NCBI GenBank assembly: GCA_963721645.1
Contig: CAVRJK010000002.1
Span: 682,001-746,000 of the forward strand
Direction: 5' to 3'
Source: JALZKA01 sp963721645
Lineage (GTDB): Bacteria; Actinomycetota; Thermoleophilia; Solirubrobacterales; 70-9
Length of the DNA stretch: 64,000 nt
Part shown: piece after piece, positions 33,200-41,476 of the stretch
Numbering within the stretch: the stretch's first letter is position 1
Layout of the letters: every line of letters starts with the position of its first letter
The notes under the pieces: model-generated
Databases searched by the model: none
Told to the model about the DNA's origin: nothing
What the model saw: only the letters and a program-made list of their open reading frames with translations
Position numbers and translations under genes: made by a program

Positions 33200-34589
33200 A
33201 TGACTCGCTACACGTCAGCGACCGATGCAGACCGGGCGACGATGCTCGCGGAGATCGGCGCTGACTCGGCCGAAGAGCTCTTCGAGCAGATCCCGGCCGA
33301 GGTCCGCCTCAGCCGTGAGCTGGACCTGCCCGGCGGGATGTCCGAGCAGGACGTTTTCGAGCACCTGCGCTCTCTCGCCGCCAAGAACGCGGACGCCGAT
33401 TCCGAGGTGTGCTTTCTCGGCGCGGGGATGTACGACCACTACGTGCCGGCGATCGTCGACGCGATTCTCTCGCGCTCCGAGTTCCTCACGCCTTACACGC
33501 CGTACCAGCCGGAGGTCTCCCAGGGTGGGCTCCAGGCGATGTTCGAGTTTCAGACCTGCATGTCCGAGCTGACGGCGCTGCCCGTCTCGAACGCTTCGAT
33601 GTACGAGGGCCCCTCGTCTGTGGCGAGCGCCGCGTACCTCGCGCTCGGTGCCAAGAAGGGCCGCTCAAAGCTCGTCGTCTCGCGTGGCCTTCACCCACAC
33701 AGCCGCGAGACGCTCGAGACCTACGCCCGCGGCTACGACGCGGAAGTAGTCGAGGTCGGCCTCGAGAACGGTTTGACGAGCTCAGACGAGCTCGCTTTCC
33801 GCCCTCGACGACCAGACCGCCGCACTGTTCGTCCAAAACCCCAACTTTCTGGGTGGTGTCGAGGACCTGACCGCACTTGCCTCGGCGGCCCACGATGCCG
33901 GTGCGATGGCGATCGCATCGGTCGATCCGATGACCCTGGGGGTGCTCAAGCCGCCCGGCGAGTGCGGGATCGACGTGGCGGTAGGGGAGGGCCAGCCGCT
34001 CGGCGGGCGCCTCGATTACGGCGGGCCCTCGTTCGGCTTCTTTTGCGCGACCGAGGAGCACATCCGCCGCATGCCGGGCCGGATCGCGGGCGAGACGACC
34101 GACGTGGACGGCCGCCGAGGCTTCGTGCTGGCCTTGCAGACTCGCGAGCAGCACATCCGCCGCGAGAAGGCCACACACAACATCTGCACGTCTCAGGCGC
34201 TCATCGCGCTGGGGGGAGTCCTTCACCTGGTTTGGCTGGGCAAGCGGGGTCTGGTCGAGCTCGGCGAGCTCATGGTCCGGCGCACCGCCTATGCGCGCGA
34301 GACCCTGGGAGCCATCGAGGGCGTTGAATTGCTTCACGATGCGCCGGTCGCACGCGAGTTCGCGGTCAGCGTGGATGCGCCGATCCAGGAAGTGCTGGAT
34401 CGCTGCGCCGCCGACGGCATTGCGGCGGGCTATCCGCTCGGCCGCGACTACCCCGAGTTTGAGAACGGCCTTCTCGTCGCGATCACCGAGCGCAGGACCA
34501 AGGCCGACATGGATCGCCTCGCCCGTTCGCTCCAAGCAGCCGTGGCGGGAGCCGGCAAGAGCCCAGAGACCGCCGAGGCCCGCTCGTGA
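33200..34589 (+). CDS. gcvPA: Glycine decarboxylase subunit 1 (GcvPA), reading frame broken by a 1-nt insertion
   Basis: The N-terminal part (MTRYTSATDADRATMLAEIG, FLGAGMYDHYVPAIVDAI, YTPYQPEVSQGGLQAMFEFQ) runs in one frame up to LTSSDELA near 33795. The rest (SALDDQTAALFVQNPNFLGG to the C-terminus, including PPGECGIDVAVGEGQPLGG and REQHIRREKATHNICTSQAL) runs in the +1 frame. Removing one T from the TTT at 33796-33798 restores a continuous protein of about 462 residues, normal for GcvPA. Both parts are well conserved with no other damage, so a sequencing error or a very recent mutation is likely. With GcvPB it forms the PLP-dependent P protein. The end overlaps gcvPB by 4 nt. Confidence 0.85.
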
Positions 34590-36112
34590 AGCCGCCTCGC
34601 ACAGCCGAGGTGCCGACGCCGATGCAGCGCGACCAGGCACGCACGATCTTCGAGCGCTCCGTCGAGGGGAGGCGCGCTGCCGCCGTCCAGAAGTGCGACG
34701 TGCCCGAGACGGCGCTGTCCGACCTGATCCCGGGAGCGCTCCTTCGCGAGAAGCCTGCCGAGCTACCCGAGGTGTCCGAGCCGGAGATCGTGCGCCACTA
34801 CAACCGGATCTCCCGCCGCAACTTCGACCTCGACACAGGGCCTTACCCTCTCGGCTCGTGCACGATGAAGCACAACCCGCGCCTGAACGAGAAGGTTGCG
34901 GCGCTACCCGGGCATGCCCGCCTTCACCCCGCTCAGGACCCCAAACGGGCGCAGGGCGCGCTCGAGCTGATGTGGAACCTCGAGCGCTCGCTGTCTGAGC
35001 TCACGGGACTGCCGCACGTGTCCCTACAGCCGTCCGCCGGCTCCCATGGTGAGCTCGCCGGGCTCCTGCTCACCCGCGCCTACCACGATGACCGCGGGCA
35101 GCAGCGCACCAAGGTGCTGACGCCCGATACGGCTCACGGAACCAACCCAGCGACTGTGACGATGGCCGGCTACGAGGTCGTGAAGGTCGCGACAAACCCT
35201 GACGGTGGCGTCGACATCGACGATCTGCGAGCGAAGGCCGACGAAGAGGTCGCCTGCCTCATGCTCACCAACCCGAACACGCTCGGCCTCTTTGACCGGA
35301 ACATCCGCGAGATCTCCGAGATCGTGCACGGCGTGGGAGGGACCCTCTACTACGACGGCGCCAATCTGAACGCGGTCATGGGCTGGTCGCGCCCCGGCGA
35401 TATGGGCTTCGACATCGTTCACCTCAATCTTCACAAGTCGTTTTCCCAGCCGCACGGGGGAGGGGGCCCGGGCGCCGGGCCCATCGCGGTGTCCGACCGC
35501 ATCGCGCCGTTCCTGCCTGTTCCGCGCATCGTGCGAACGGAGAGCGGCAACGGCGCCGGGCCCAGCTTCGACCTCGAGCACGCCGCGGAGAAGTCCATCG
35601 GCCGCATGCGCGGCTTCCAGGGCAACTTCGGCGTTTTCGTCCGCTCCTACGCCTATATCCGCTCGCTGGGCGGCGACGGACTCAAGGAGGCCTCGGAGAC
35701 TGCCGTTCTGAACGCGAACTATCTCCTGGCCAAGCTCTCGAAGGGCCGAGCCGGCAAGCACCTACCCCTGGCTTTTGGCGAGCGCTGCATGCACGAGTTC
35801 GTCCTGACCGGCGACCCGGCCAAGCGTGCGCTGAAGGTGAAGACGCTCGACATCGCGAAGCGGCTCCTCGACTACGGCTTCCACCCGCCGACGATCTACT
35901 TCCCGCTGCTGGTCGACGAAGCGCTCATGTTCGAGCCCACGGAGACCGAGACGCGTGAGTCCCTCGACGAGCTGGCCGAGGCGATCGACTCGATCCTGGC
36001 CGAGGCCGAAGAGGATCCCTCGATCCTTACCGAGGCCCCGTTCACCACTCCGGTCCGCCGCCTCGACGAGGCCGCGGCCAGCCGTCGGCCCGTCGTTCGC
36101 CAGCCGCTCTAG
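34586..36112 (+). CDS. gcvPB: Glycine decarboxylase subunit 2 (GcvPB)
   Basis: 508 residues from GTG, overlapping gcvPA by 4 nt. PLP lysine Lys284 in NLHKSFSQPHGGGGPGAGP; SCTMKHNPRLNEK, DTAHGTNPATVTMAGY, MLTNPNTLGLFDRNIREI and YDGANLNAVMGWSRPGDMGF are family motifs. It catalyses decarboxylation of glycine and transfer of the aminomethyl group to GcvH. Followed by a strong terminator. Confidence 0.95.
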   Translation: MKPPRTAEVPTPMQRDQARTIFERSVEGRRAAAVQKCDVPETALSDLIPGALLREKPAELPEVSEPEIVRHYNRISRRNFDLDTGPYPLGSCTMKHNPRLNEKVAALPGHARLHPAQDPKRAQGALELMWNLERSLSELTGLPHVSLQPSAGSHGELAGLLLTRAYHDDRGQQRTKVLTPDTAHGTNPATVTMAGYEVVKVATNPDGGVDIDDLRAKADEEVACLMLTNPNTLGLFDRNIREISEIVHGVGGTLYYDGANLNAVMGWSRPGDMGFDIVHLNLHKSFSQPHGGGGPGAGPIAVSDRIAPFLPVPRIVRTESGNGAGPSFDLEHAAEKSIGRMRGFQGNFGVFVRSYAYIRSLGGDGLKEASETAVLNANYLLAKLSKGRAGKHLPLAFGERCMHEFVLTGDPAKRALKVKTLDIAKRLLDYGFHPPTIYFPLLVDEALMFEPTETETRESLDELAEAIDSILAEAEEDPSILTEAPFTTPVRRLDEAAASRRPVVRQPL

Positions 36113-36178
36113 CTAGCCCATCGGGACCGGCCGGTGGGGCGACTCGTCGCTCTTGCAGTCAATCGAGACGGCAAGGGG

Positions 36179-36218
36179 AGGAGGAGCGTGGCGAGATCAT
36201 GCCCGCCACGCTCCTCCT
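36179..36218. terminator. 15-bp bidirectional terminator hairpin
   Basis: AGGAGGAGCGTGGCG (36179-36193) pairs perfectly with CGCCACGCTCCTCCT (36204-36218) around a 10-nt loop, followed by TTA. It lies between convergent gcvPB and the small GNAT-like gene, whose stop codon it touches. Confidence 0.75.
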
Positions 36219-36544
36219 TAGGCTGCGCGACCTACCGTCAGCGGACTGTGGCGTGAGCGCCTGCGCGGGGCGATGTGGCCGCGACGGACGCGGTTCACGG
36301 CCCCCGCTCGAATCCGGAGCATCTGGACCAGTTCTGCCGTGCGGTGGAAGGGGTCTGCGATAACCGTGCCGTCTTCGAGGGAGATGGCGGCGCGCACGTC
36401 GTGGCCGACCATGGCGACAAGCAGCGGTCCCGCGGGTAGCTCGCCCGTGTCGCGCCCGGCAACGCGGGCGACCTCGCCCATGTCCTCGGTGCGTGCGGCC
36501 CGGATGATGATTTCGGCTGAATCGATGTGTGTGACGTGCGACAT
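36218..36544 (-). CDS. Small GNAT-like N-terminal domain protein
   Basis: 108 residues. IIIRAARTEDMGEVARVAGRDTGELP followed by GPLLVAMVGHDVRAAISLEDGTVIADPF and RTAELVQMLRIRA resembles the first strands and helix of a GNAT acetyltransferase, but the acetyl-CoA-binding half is absent. Such truncated proteins are common in this group; activity is doubtful. ATG has a GTAGGAG ribosome binding site 5 nt upstream. Divergent from the MocR-type regulator gene. Confidence 0.65.
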   Translation of the reverse strand: MSHVTHIDSAEIIIRAARTEDMGEVARVAGRDTGELPAGPLLVAMVGHDVRAAISLEDGTVIADPFHRTAELVQMLRIRAGAVNRVRRGHIAPRRRSRHSPLTVGRAA

Positions 36545-36592
36545 GGTTACTCCTACTCGTGGTGTGGTGCAAAGGCTCTTCGTGTGACCTAT

Positions 36593-36627
36593 GTATGCTT
36601 GACAGGGTCCAATTTAGCGCATACACT
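36593..36627 (+). promoter_or_regulatory. Promoter TTGACA-N17-TACACT with inverted-repeat operator
   Basis: -35 TTGACA at 36599-36604, 17-nt spacer, -10 TACACT at 36622-36627, 10 nt before the ATG of the MocR gene. GTATGC (36593-36598) and GCATAC (36619-36624) form an inverted repeat bracketing the -35 and -10, a plausible autoregulatory operator. Confidence 0.7.
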
Positions 36628-36637
36628 GCCAATAGCA

Positions 36638-38167
36638 ATGTCCTACAAGAGCCAATTGATTGAGCTACGAAGCGCCGACGAAGGCGAGGCTCGAGACAAC
36701 CGCTCCGGGGTGACCCAAGCGATCGTCGAGATCTTTGAAGGAGCAATTACGGCGGGCGAGCTGGGGCCCGGTGCCAAGCTGCCCCCGACGCGACAGCTGG
36801 CCGAGCTGACCGGCGTCAACCACCTCACCGCCGCTCGCGCCTACCGCCAGCTTGCAGAGCGCGGCCTCGTCAGCTCCAAGGTTGGTTCCGGCACCTTCGT
36901 CAGGGCAGCCGCAGCGGCAATTCCGGGCTCTGCCCGCGTCAAGAATTCGATCGCCTGGCAGCGCTACGTCCTGCCCGAGTTCGAGGAGACCTATGGGGAC
37001 CGCGTCCTCGCCGAAATGCACTCGCACGTCCAGGTCGAGGGGCTGATCCCGCTCTCGGTCGGCTACCCGTCGGAGCGGATCTTCCCGATCGAGGAGATGC
37101 GCGCCGCGACCGCAGAGGTCATGACGCACCAGCCGGAGCGAGCACTCCAGTACTCGGACGTTCGCGGCACGGCCGAGCTGGCCGAGCAGGTCGCGATCCT
37201 CTCGTCTGACCGCGGGGAAGTCGAGGACGTCGAAGACATCGTGATCACCAGCGGTGCGACGCAGGGGCTGTCGCTGGCGATGCGCGCGATCCTGAAGCCC
37301 GGCGACGTCGTTGCGTGCGAAGACCCGTCGTTCATGTCGGTGATCCGCGCGATCCGGGCAGTCGGCGCGAAGGTGCAGCCGGTTCCTGTTGACGAGGACG
37401 GTCTGGACGTCGACGCGCTCGAGGAGCTTCTTGCCCGCACCGAGATCCGGGCCCTCGCCATCCAGCCCCGTCTTCACAACCCGACCGGCCGCGACCTCTC
37501 GCCGGAGCGACGCGAGCGCCTGCTCGAGCTCGTGCGCCGCCACGGGTTCTTCATCGTCGAGGACGGGATCTACGGCGAGCTTCGAATGGACGGCGAGGAG
37601 CGACCGTCGCTTAGGGCCGATGCGCCCGCCCACGCGATCTATACGGATTCGCTCTCAAAGACGGTGGGCGGGGGTCTTCGTACAGGATGGGTCGTCGCCT
37701 CGGGTCCGGTCCTCGACCGGATCATCGCCGAGAAGCGCTCGGACGACATCCACACGCCGGTCCTCAACCAGCTTGTGGCCGCCGAGTACCTCGCGCAGGG
37801 CCATTACCCCGCCCAGCTCGAGCGCGCTCGCGAGCACTACAGGCGCGGCCGGGCTGCGATGGAAGAGTCGATAGAGCGCCACCTGGGTGGCATCGCGCAC
37901 TACCTGGAGCCGCTCGGCGGCGGCCACGTCTGGGTGACCCTGGACAGCCCGGTATCCGAGCGTGACCTGGTTGACGAGGCGTGGCGCCAAGGCGTCGCAT
38001 ACGCACCCGGCGGAGCAATGAGCGTCGCCCGCACGCAGGACCTTTGCCTCAGGCTTTCGTACTGCTACCTCGAACCGGACGAGATGGACGACGGCGTCCG
38101 ACGTCTTGCCTCGGCGCTCGAGACGCTGAGCGCCCGCCCCGCAAGACGCGCCGCGGCACCGGTCTAG
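36638..38167 (+). CDS. MocR/PdxR-type GntR-family transcriptional regulator with aminotransferase domain
   Basis: 509 residues from ATG 36638. The N-terminal GntR winged helix (about 20-85: VTQAIVEIFEGAITAGELGPGAKLP, LTAARAYRQLAERGLVSS) is followed by a fold-type I aminotransferase domain with PLP lysine Lys341 in TDSLSKTVGGGLRTGW. NPTGR, SGATQGLSLAM and YAPGGAMSV are further PLP-fold motifs. MocR proteins sense PLP or amino-compounds and regulate neighbouring metabolic genes and often themselves. The target is not evident: neighbours are the small GNAT-like gene (divergent) and a secreted protein. Confidence 0.88.
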   Translation: MSYKSQLIELRSADEGEARDNRSGVTQAIVEIFEGAITAGELGPGAKLPPTRQLAELTGVNHLTAARAYRQLAERGLVSSKVGSGTFVRAAAAAIPGSARVKNSIAWQRYVLPEFEETYGDRVLAEMHSHVQVEGLIPLSVGYPSERIFPIEEMRAATAEVMTHQPERALQYSDVRGTAELAEQVAILSSDRGEVEDVEDIVITSGATQGLSLAMRAILKPGDVVACEDPSFMSVIRAIRAVGAKVQPVPVDEDGLDVDALEELLARTEIRALAIQPRLHNPTGRDLSPERRERLLELVRRHGFFIVEDGIYGELRMDGEERPSLRADAPAHAIYTDSLSKTVGGGLRTGWVVASGPVLDRIIAEKRSDDIHTPVLNQLVAAEYLAQGHYPAQLERAREHYRRGRAAMEESIERHLGGIAHYLEPLGGGHVWVTLDSPVSERDLVDEAWRQGVAYAPGGAMSVARTQDLCLRLSYCYLEPDEMDDGVRRLASALETLSARPARRAAAPV

Positions 38168-38202
38168 CCGGCAGAGGGTCAAGGCCCGACCACCCGCAGG
38201 GC

Positions 38203-38223
38203 GAGGGGCGAGGGGCGAGGGGC
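38203..38223 (+). repeat. GAGGGGC tandem repeat (3 copies)
   Basis: Three contiguous 7-bp units GAGGGGC just before a cluster of GGGGCCAGACCC elements. Confidence 0.6.
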
Positions 38224-38235
38224 CGAGGGACCGAG

Positions 38236-38353
38236 GGGGCCAGACCCTCACAAAGCCGGCGAAGGGGCCAGACCCTCACAAAGGGGGAAAACCCGCATTC
38301 CGTGGGCAGAACTCACGCCGAGGGGCCAGACCCGGGGCCAGACCCTCGCGAAG
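38236..38353. repeat. Four GGGGCCAGACCC repeat units
   Basis: Copies at 38236, 38264, 38322 and 38334. Three continue as CTCACAAAG or CTCGCGAAG, giving a unit of about 20 nt. They fill much of the 228-bp gap between the MocR gene and the secreted-protein gene; the rest of the gap holds no gene. Confidence 0.65.
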
Positions 38354-38378
38354 TGCCCATGGTTTGCTCACACTTCGC

Positions 38379-38384
38379 TAACAT
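38379..38384 (+). promoter_or_regulatory. Candidate -10 (TAACAT) of secreted M15-like gene
   Basis: 10 nt before ATG 38395, immediately downstream of the repeat cluster. Confidence 0.35.
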
Positions 38385-38394
38385 GCCGCCCTCG

Positions 38395-39066
38395 ATGCCT
38401 TCGGGGTCCAAAAGACAATTCCTTCCGAGCGCGCGCGCCTGCATGGCGGCTTGCGTTCTCGCGCTCCTGCCGGCGCTCGCCGTGAGTGCGACCCCGGTCG
38501 AGGCGAAGATGAAGAGCAAGAAGATCTCCAAGAATGTCTGCAAGACGACCGGAGGCGGCAAGTTCGTCCGTGTCCCGCACAGCGGCGGCGCAAAGATCGA
38601 CCGGCGCCTCATGAAGGACGTTCGCTGGATGATGCGAAAGTACGACCTCGCCCTCGGCGACGGATACGCGCCTACCGGTCATTCGCCCAACGGCGAGCAC
38701 CCGATCGGCCTCGCGTTCGACATCTACGCCGGCAACGGCCGCAACAGCGGATGGAACAAGGTCGACAAGCTCGCGAAGCTCGCAGAACCGCGCCAGAACC
38801 AGCCGAAGCTTCCGTGGCGCTGGGTCGGCTATGACGGCGACTCAGGGCACGGCCGCGGGCACCATCTGCACCTCTCGTGGGCGCACAGCGACAACACGAC
38901 GCCCAAGAAGCCTGCCAAGTGGGTTCTCTCGCGCTTCTGTCCCGGCGAGAGTACGAAGGGCGGCAACGGGGGCAGCAGCGACGGCGGCGGTAGCGGCGGC
39001 GGCATCGGCGCCCGCAACGCAGCGCTCGCAGGCCTCGCACCACCGGTCCCCGAAACCGGCGAGTAA
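38395..39066 (+). CDS. Secreted M15-like (Hedgehog/DD-peptidase fold) protein
   Basis: 223 residues from ATG 38395. A signal peptide (hydrophobic core ACVLALLPALAVSATPVEA) ends near residue 37. The mature domain has HSPNGEHPIGLAFDIYAG and GRGHHLHLSW, an arrangement like the zinc-binding SxHxxGxAxD...HxH pattern of M15 DD-peptidases. A Gly/Ser-rich tail and Ala/Pro C-terminus (GGSGGGIG) follow. No LPXTG or membrane anchor is visible. Peptidoglycan cleavage or binding is inferred; enzymatic activity is not certain. Confidence 0.65.
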   Translation: MPSGSKRQFLPSARACMAACVLALLPALAVSATPVEAKMKSKKISKNVCKTTGGGKFVRVPHSGGAKIDRRLMKDVRWMMRKYDLALGDGYAPTGHSPNGEHPIGLAFDIYAGNGRNSGWNKVDKLAKLAEPRQNQPKLPWRWVGYDGDSGHGRGHHLHLSWAHSDNTTPKKPAKWVLSRFCPGESTKGGNGGSSDGGGSGGGIGARNAALAGLAPPVPETGE

Positions 39067-39089
39067 ATCTCCGCGCGCCGGTTCGGCTC

Positions 39090-39992
39090 TCAGCCGGCGG
39101 GCAGCGCTTGCTCGAGCCTGAGCACCGGCTCGAAGAGGTCGCCCAGCCTCTCGATCCGCTCTAAAACGTCAGCGGCCTCGAAGACGAGCTCGTCATCGCC
39201 GGACGCGCCCGCCTCGACCTCGTCCCACGTAACGGGCGTCGAGATCGTCGGCCGCTCGCGGGCGCGTAGCGAGTAGACCGAGACAGTTGTCTTGGAGCGC
39301 GTGTTCTGGCTCCAGTCCACCAGGACCTTGCCGATCCGAAGCGACTTGGTCATCCGCGAGACGACCAGCGCGGGCTCCGCCTTCTCGAGTGCCTGGGCGA
39401 CGGCGTGGGCGAAGGGCTTGGTCCGCTCATAGGTCTCGTAGCCGTTCAGCGGCACGTAGACCTGGATGCCCTTTGATCCCGAGGTCTTGGCGAAGCTCTC
39501 CATTCCCACACCCTGAAACAGCTCGCGGACTCGCATCGCGACGGTGCAGCATTCGCGCATCGCAGCGGGCGGGCCTGGGTCGAGGTCGAATGCCAAAACG
39601 GTGGGACATTCCATCGCGTCCACCTTCGAGAGCGAGGGATGGAGCTCCAGCGCACCCATCTGCGCGAGCCAGACGAGCGACGGCTTGTCGTCGCAGACGA
39701 CGAAATCGATCTCGCCGACCCGATCCATGCCGACCGGCTCGGAGCGGACCCACTCGGGCGCACCTTTGGGAATCCGCTTTTCGTAAAACCGCTGGCCGTC
39801 CACACCGTCGGGGAATCGAACGCGGGTCAGCGGGCGCTCGGTCAGGTGTGGCACGAGCGTGTCGGAGACGCGCGCGTAGTAGTCGATGGCCTCGCCCTTG
39901 GTCGTCTTCGACTTCGGCCACATGACCTTGTCGAGGTTTGAGAGCGAGAGGGTGCGACCGTCGACCTCGACCTCGGTGCGCGCCTCAGCCAC
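39090..39992 (-). CDS. ligD: LigD-type NHEJ polymerase/primase (PolDom)
   Basis: 300 residues from GTG with AGGAG 6 nt upstream. LSNLDKVMWPKSKTTKGEAIDYY and RVRFPDGVDGQRFYEKRIP start the domain; LAFDLDPGPP holds the catalytic metal-binding aspartates, SGSKGIQVYVPLNG and KVLVDWSQNTRSKTTVSVYSLR complete the archaeo-eukaryotic primase-like fold. It fills gaps with (ribo)nucleotides during Ku-dependent end joining. Encoded separately from the ligase, 50 nt after ku on the same strand. Confidence 0.92.
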   Translation of the reverse strand: MAEARTEVEVDGRTLSLSNLDKVMWPKSKTTKGEAIDYYARVSDTLVPHLTERPLTRVRFPDGVDGQRFYEKRIPKGAPEWVRSEPVGMDRVGEIDFVVCDDKPSLVWLAQMGALELHPSLSKVDAMECPTVLAFDLDPGPPAAMRECCTVAMRVRELFQGVGMESFAKTSGSKGIQVYVPLNGYETYERTKPFAHAVAQALEKAEPALVVSRMTKSLRIGKVLVDWSQNTRSKTTVSVYSLRARERPTISTPVTWDEVEAGASGDDELVFEAADVLERIERLGDLFEPVLRLEQALPAG

Positions 39993-40042
39993 TCAGACTC
40001 CTGCCCGTCGGCTGTTCCGCTTTGCGTCCGCTGCCAACGGGA

Positions 40043-40930
40043 TTACTTAGAGGCCGACTTCGCCTTGGACTTCTTGGCGGGAGCCTTCTTCTTCGATGAC
40101 GGCGTCTTCTTTTTTGCCGAGGAGTTCGAGCCCTCGCCGAGCGGCTCGGTGCGTACAGCAGCAAGGCTCTCCTCGAGCGCGGCCATCAGGTCCGGAGCCT
40201 TTGTGGGCGTCGGTGCCTCGGATTCGACCTCGACGGCGCCCTCGCCCTTGGCCTTCCGCTCGATCAGCGCCAAAAGCTCCTCGCGGTACTCATCCTTGTA
40301 TGCCGAGGGGTCGAAGTCGTTCGAGAGGGACTCGATCAGCTGCTTGGCCATGTCGACCTCGGCTTTGCGCGGGGCCTCGGTCTCCTCGCCCATGATCTCG
40401 GAGATCTCGTCGGGCGCGACCACCTCGTCCGCAAAGCGCATCGTGGCCATCGTGAGCACGTCGCCCATGGGGCGGATCGCGGCGAGGTTCTCCTTGTTGC
40501 GAAGGACGAACCGGGCGACGGCGACCTTCTCCTGCTCGTTCATCGCCTTGGTGAGCAGCGCGTAGGCGCGTTCGGCGCCCTTGTCGGGGCCGAGGTAGTA
40601 GGGATGGTCGAAGTAGATGGGGTCGATCTGGTCGAGGTCGACGAAGTCCTGGATCTCGATCGCGCGTGTCTTCTTGGGGTCGATCTCCTCGAAGTCGGCC
40701 TTGGTCATCACCACGTACTGCTCCGGAGAGATCTCGTAGCCCTTGACGATGTCGTCGTAGGGGACTTCCTCGCCGTCGGCCTCGGCGACGCGCTTGTGTC
40801 GAATACGCGACGAGTCGGACTCGCGAAGCTCGCGAAACGACACGTTCTTCTTCGAAACGGCGCTGTAGAGCTTCACGGGCACGTTCAGCAGCCCGAAGGA
40901 GATGGAACCTGTCCAGATTGCGCGTGCCAT
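40043..40930 (-). CDS. ku: Non-homologous end-joining protein Ku
   Basis: 295 residues. ARAIWTGSISFGLLNVPVKLYSAV at the N-terminus, IRHKRVAEADGEEVPYDDIVKGYE, DPIYFDHPYYLGPDKGAERAY and IESLSNDFDPSAYKDEYRE are bacterial Ku core motifs. The C-terminal ~45 residues are Lys/Ala/Ser-rich (KKKTPSSKKKAPAKKSK), the extended tail that lets some Ku proteins bind DNA away from ends. It forms a homodimer ring on DNA ends and recruits LigD. Confidence 0.96.
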   Translation of the reverse strand: MARAIWTGSISFGLLNVPVKLYSAVSKKNVSFRELRESDSSRIRHKRVAEADGEEVPYDDIVKGYEISPEQYVVMTKADFEEIDPKKTRAIEIQDFVDLDQIDPIYFDHPYYLGPDKGAERAYALLTKAMNEQEKVAVARFVLRNKENLAAIRPMGDVLTMATMRFADEVVAPDEISEIMGEETEAPRKAEVDMAKQLIESLSNDFDPSAYKDEYREELLALIERKAKGEGAVEVESEAPTPTKAPDLMAALEESLAAVRTEPLGEGSNSSAKKKTPSSKKKAPAKKSKAKSASK

Positions 40931-41053
40931 TTAGCGTGAGTCCTCGGTCGTGGGCATGAACACCAGTGTTTCGAGGTTACCCCGCATGTTCCACCCGGAC
41001 ACAAGCCCGCGAACGCGATCTTGCGGCCGGCCCCGCGCCCGGCTGGGGCGCCA

Positions 41054-41059
41054 TAGGAT
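41054..41059 (+). promoter_or_regulatory. -10 box (TAGGAT) of cupin gene
   Basis: 7 nt before the GTG at 41067; predicts a leaderless mRNA and fixes the start against an upstream in-frame ATG at 40950. Confidence 0.6.
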
Positions 41060-41066
41060 CGCGGCC

Positions 41067-41468
41067 GTGCCGTTCTCGCACAGAAACCTGAGACAGGATC
41101 TGGAGGACGTCGGGTCGAACTTCGACGGCGCGCCCGGCCTGGAGTTCCGGCTGGCGACCGACGCGCTCGAGCTCGAGGAATCCGGCCTGAGCTTCCAGCG
41201 AATCCCACCCGGATATCGCTTTCCGTATGGCCATACGCACGAGACGCAGGAAGAGGTCTACGTGGTCGTGCGTGGGAGCGGGCGCATGAAGCTGGACGAC
41301 GAGGTCGTCGAGCTCAAGGAGTGGGACGCGGTGCGCGTACCGCCAGGTACGTGGCGCGGCTATGAGGCCGGGCCGGAGGGCCTCCAGATCCTCGTTATCG
41401 GCGCGCCCAGTCTTGGCGAGGATCGGCGCGAAGACGTAGAAGGCGAGCGGGACTGGTGGGCCGACTAG
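41067..41468 (+). CDS. Cupin-domain protein
   Basis: 133 residues from GTG 41067. Single cupin barrel with RFPYGHTHETQEEVYVVVRGSGRMKLDDE (metal-binding GxxxHxHxxxEE-type motif 1) and AVRVPPGTWRGYEAGPEGLQILV (motif 2). Function of such single-domain cupins cannot be assigned. It lies within the NHEJ gene set on the opposite strand to ku and the ligase; no evidence ties it to repair. Confidence 0.8.
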   Translation: MPFSHRNLRQDLEDVGSNFDGAPGLEFRLATDALELEESGLSFQRIPPGYRFPYGHTHETQEEVYVVVRGSGRMKLDDEVVELKEWDAVRVPPGTWRGYEAGPEGLQILVIGAPSLGEDRREDVEGERDWWAD

Positions 41469-41476
41469 CGTCGGCC
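41459..41476. terminator. Bidirectional hairpin between cupin and ligase genes
   Basis: GGCCGAC/GTCGGCC, 7 bp, loop TAGC, then TAGGTTT. The loop is the cupin stop region and the right arm touches the ligase stop. Confidence 0.5.

Noticed and set aside
33780..33810. Programmed ribosomal frameshift in gcvPA
   Set aside because: The TTT run is not a known slippery heptamer, no stimulatory structure is evident and GcvPA is not known to use frameshifting; an indel is simpler.
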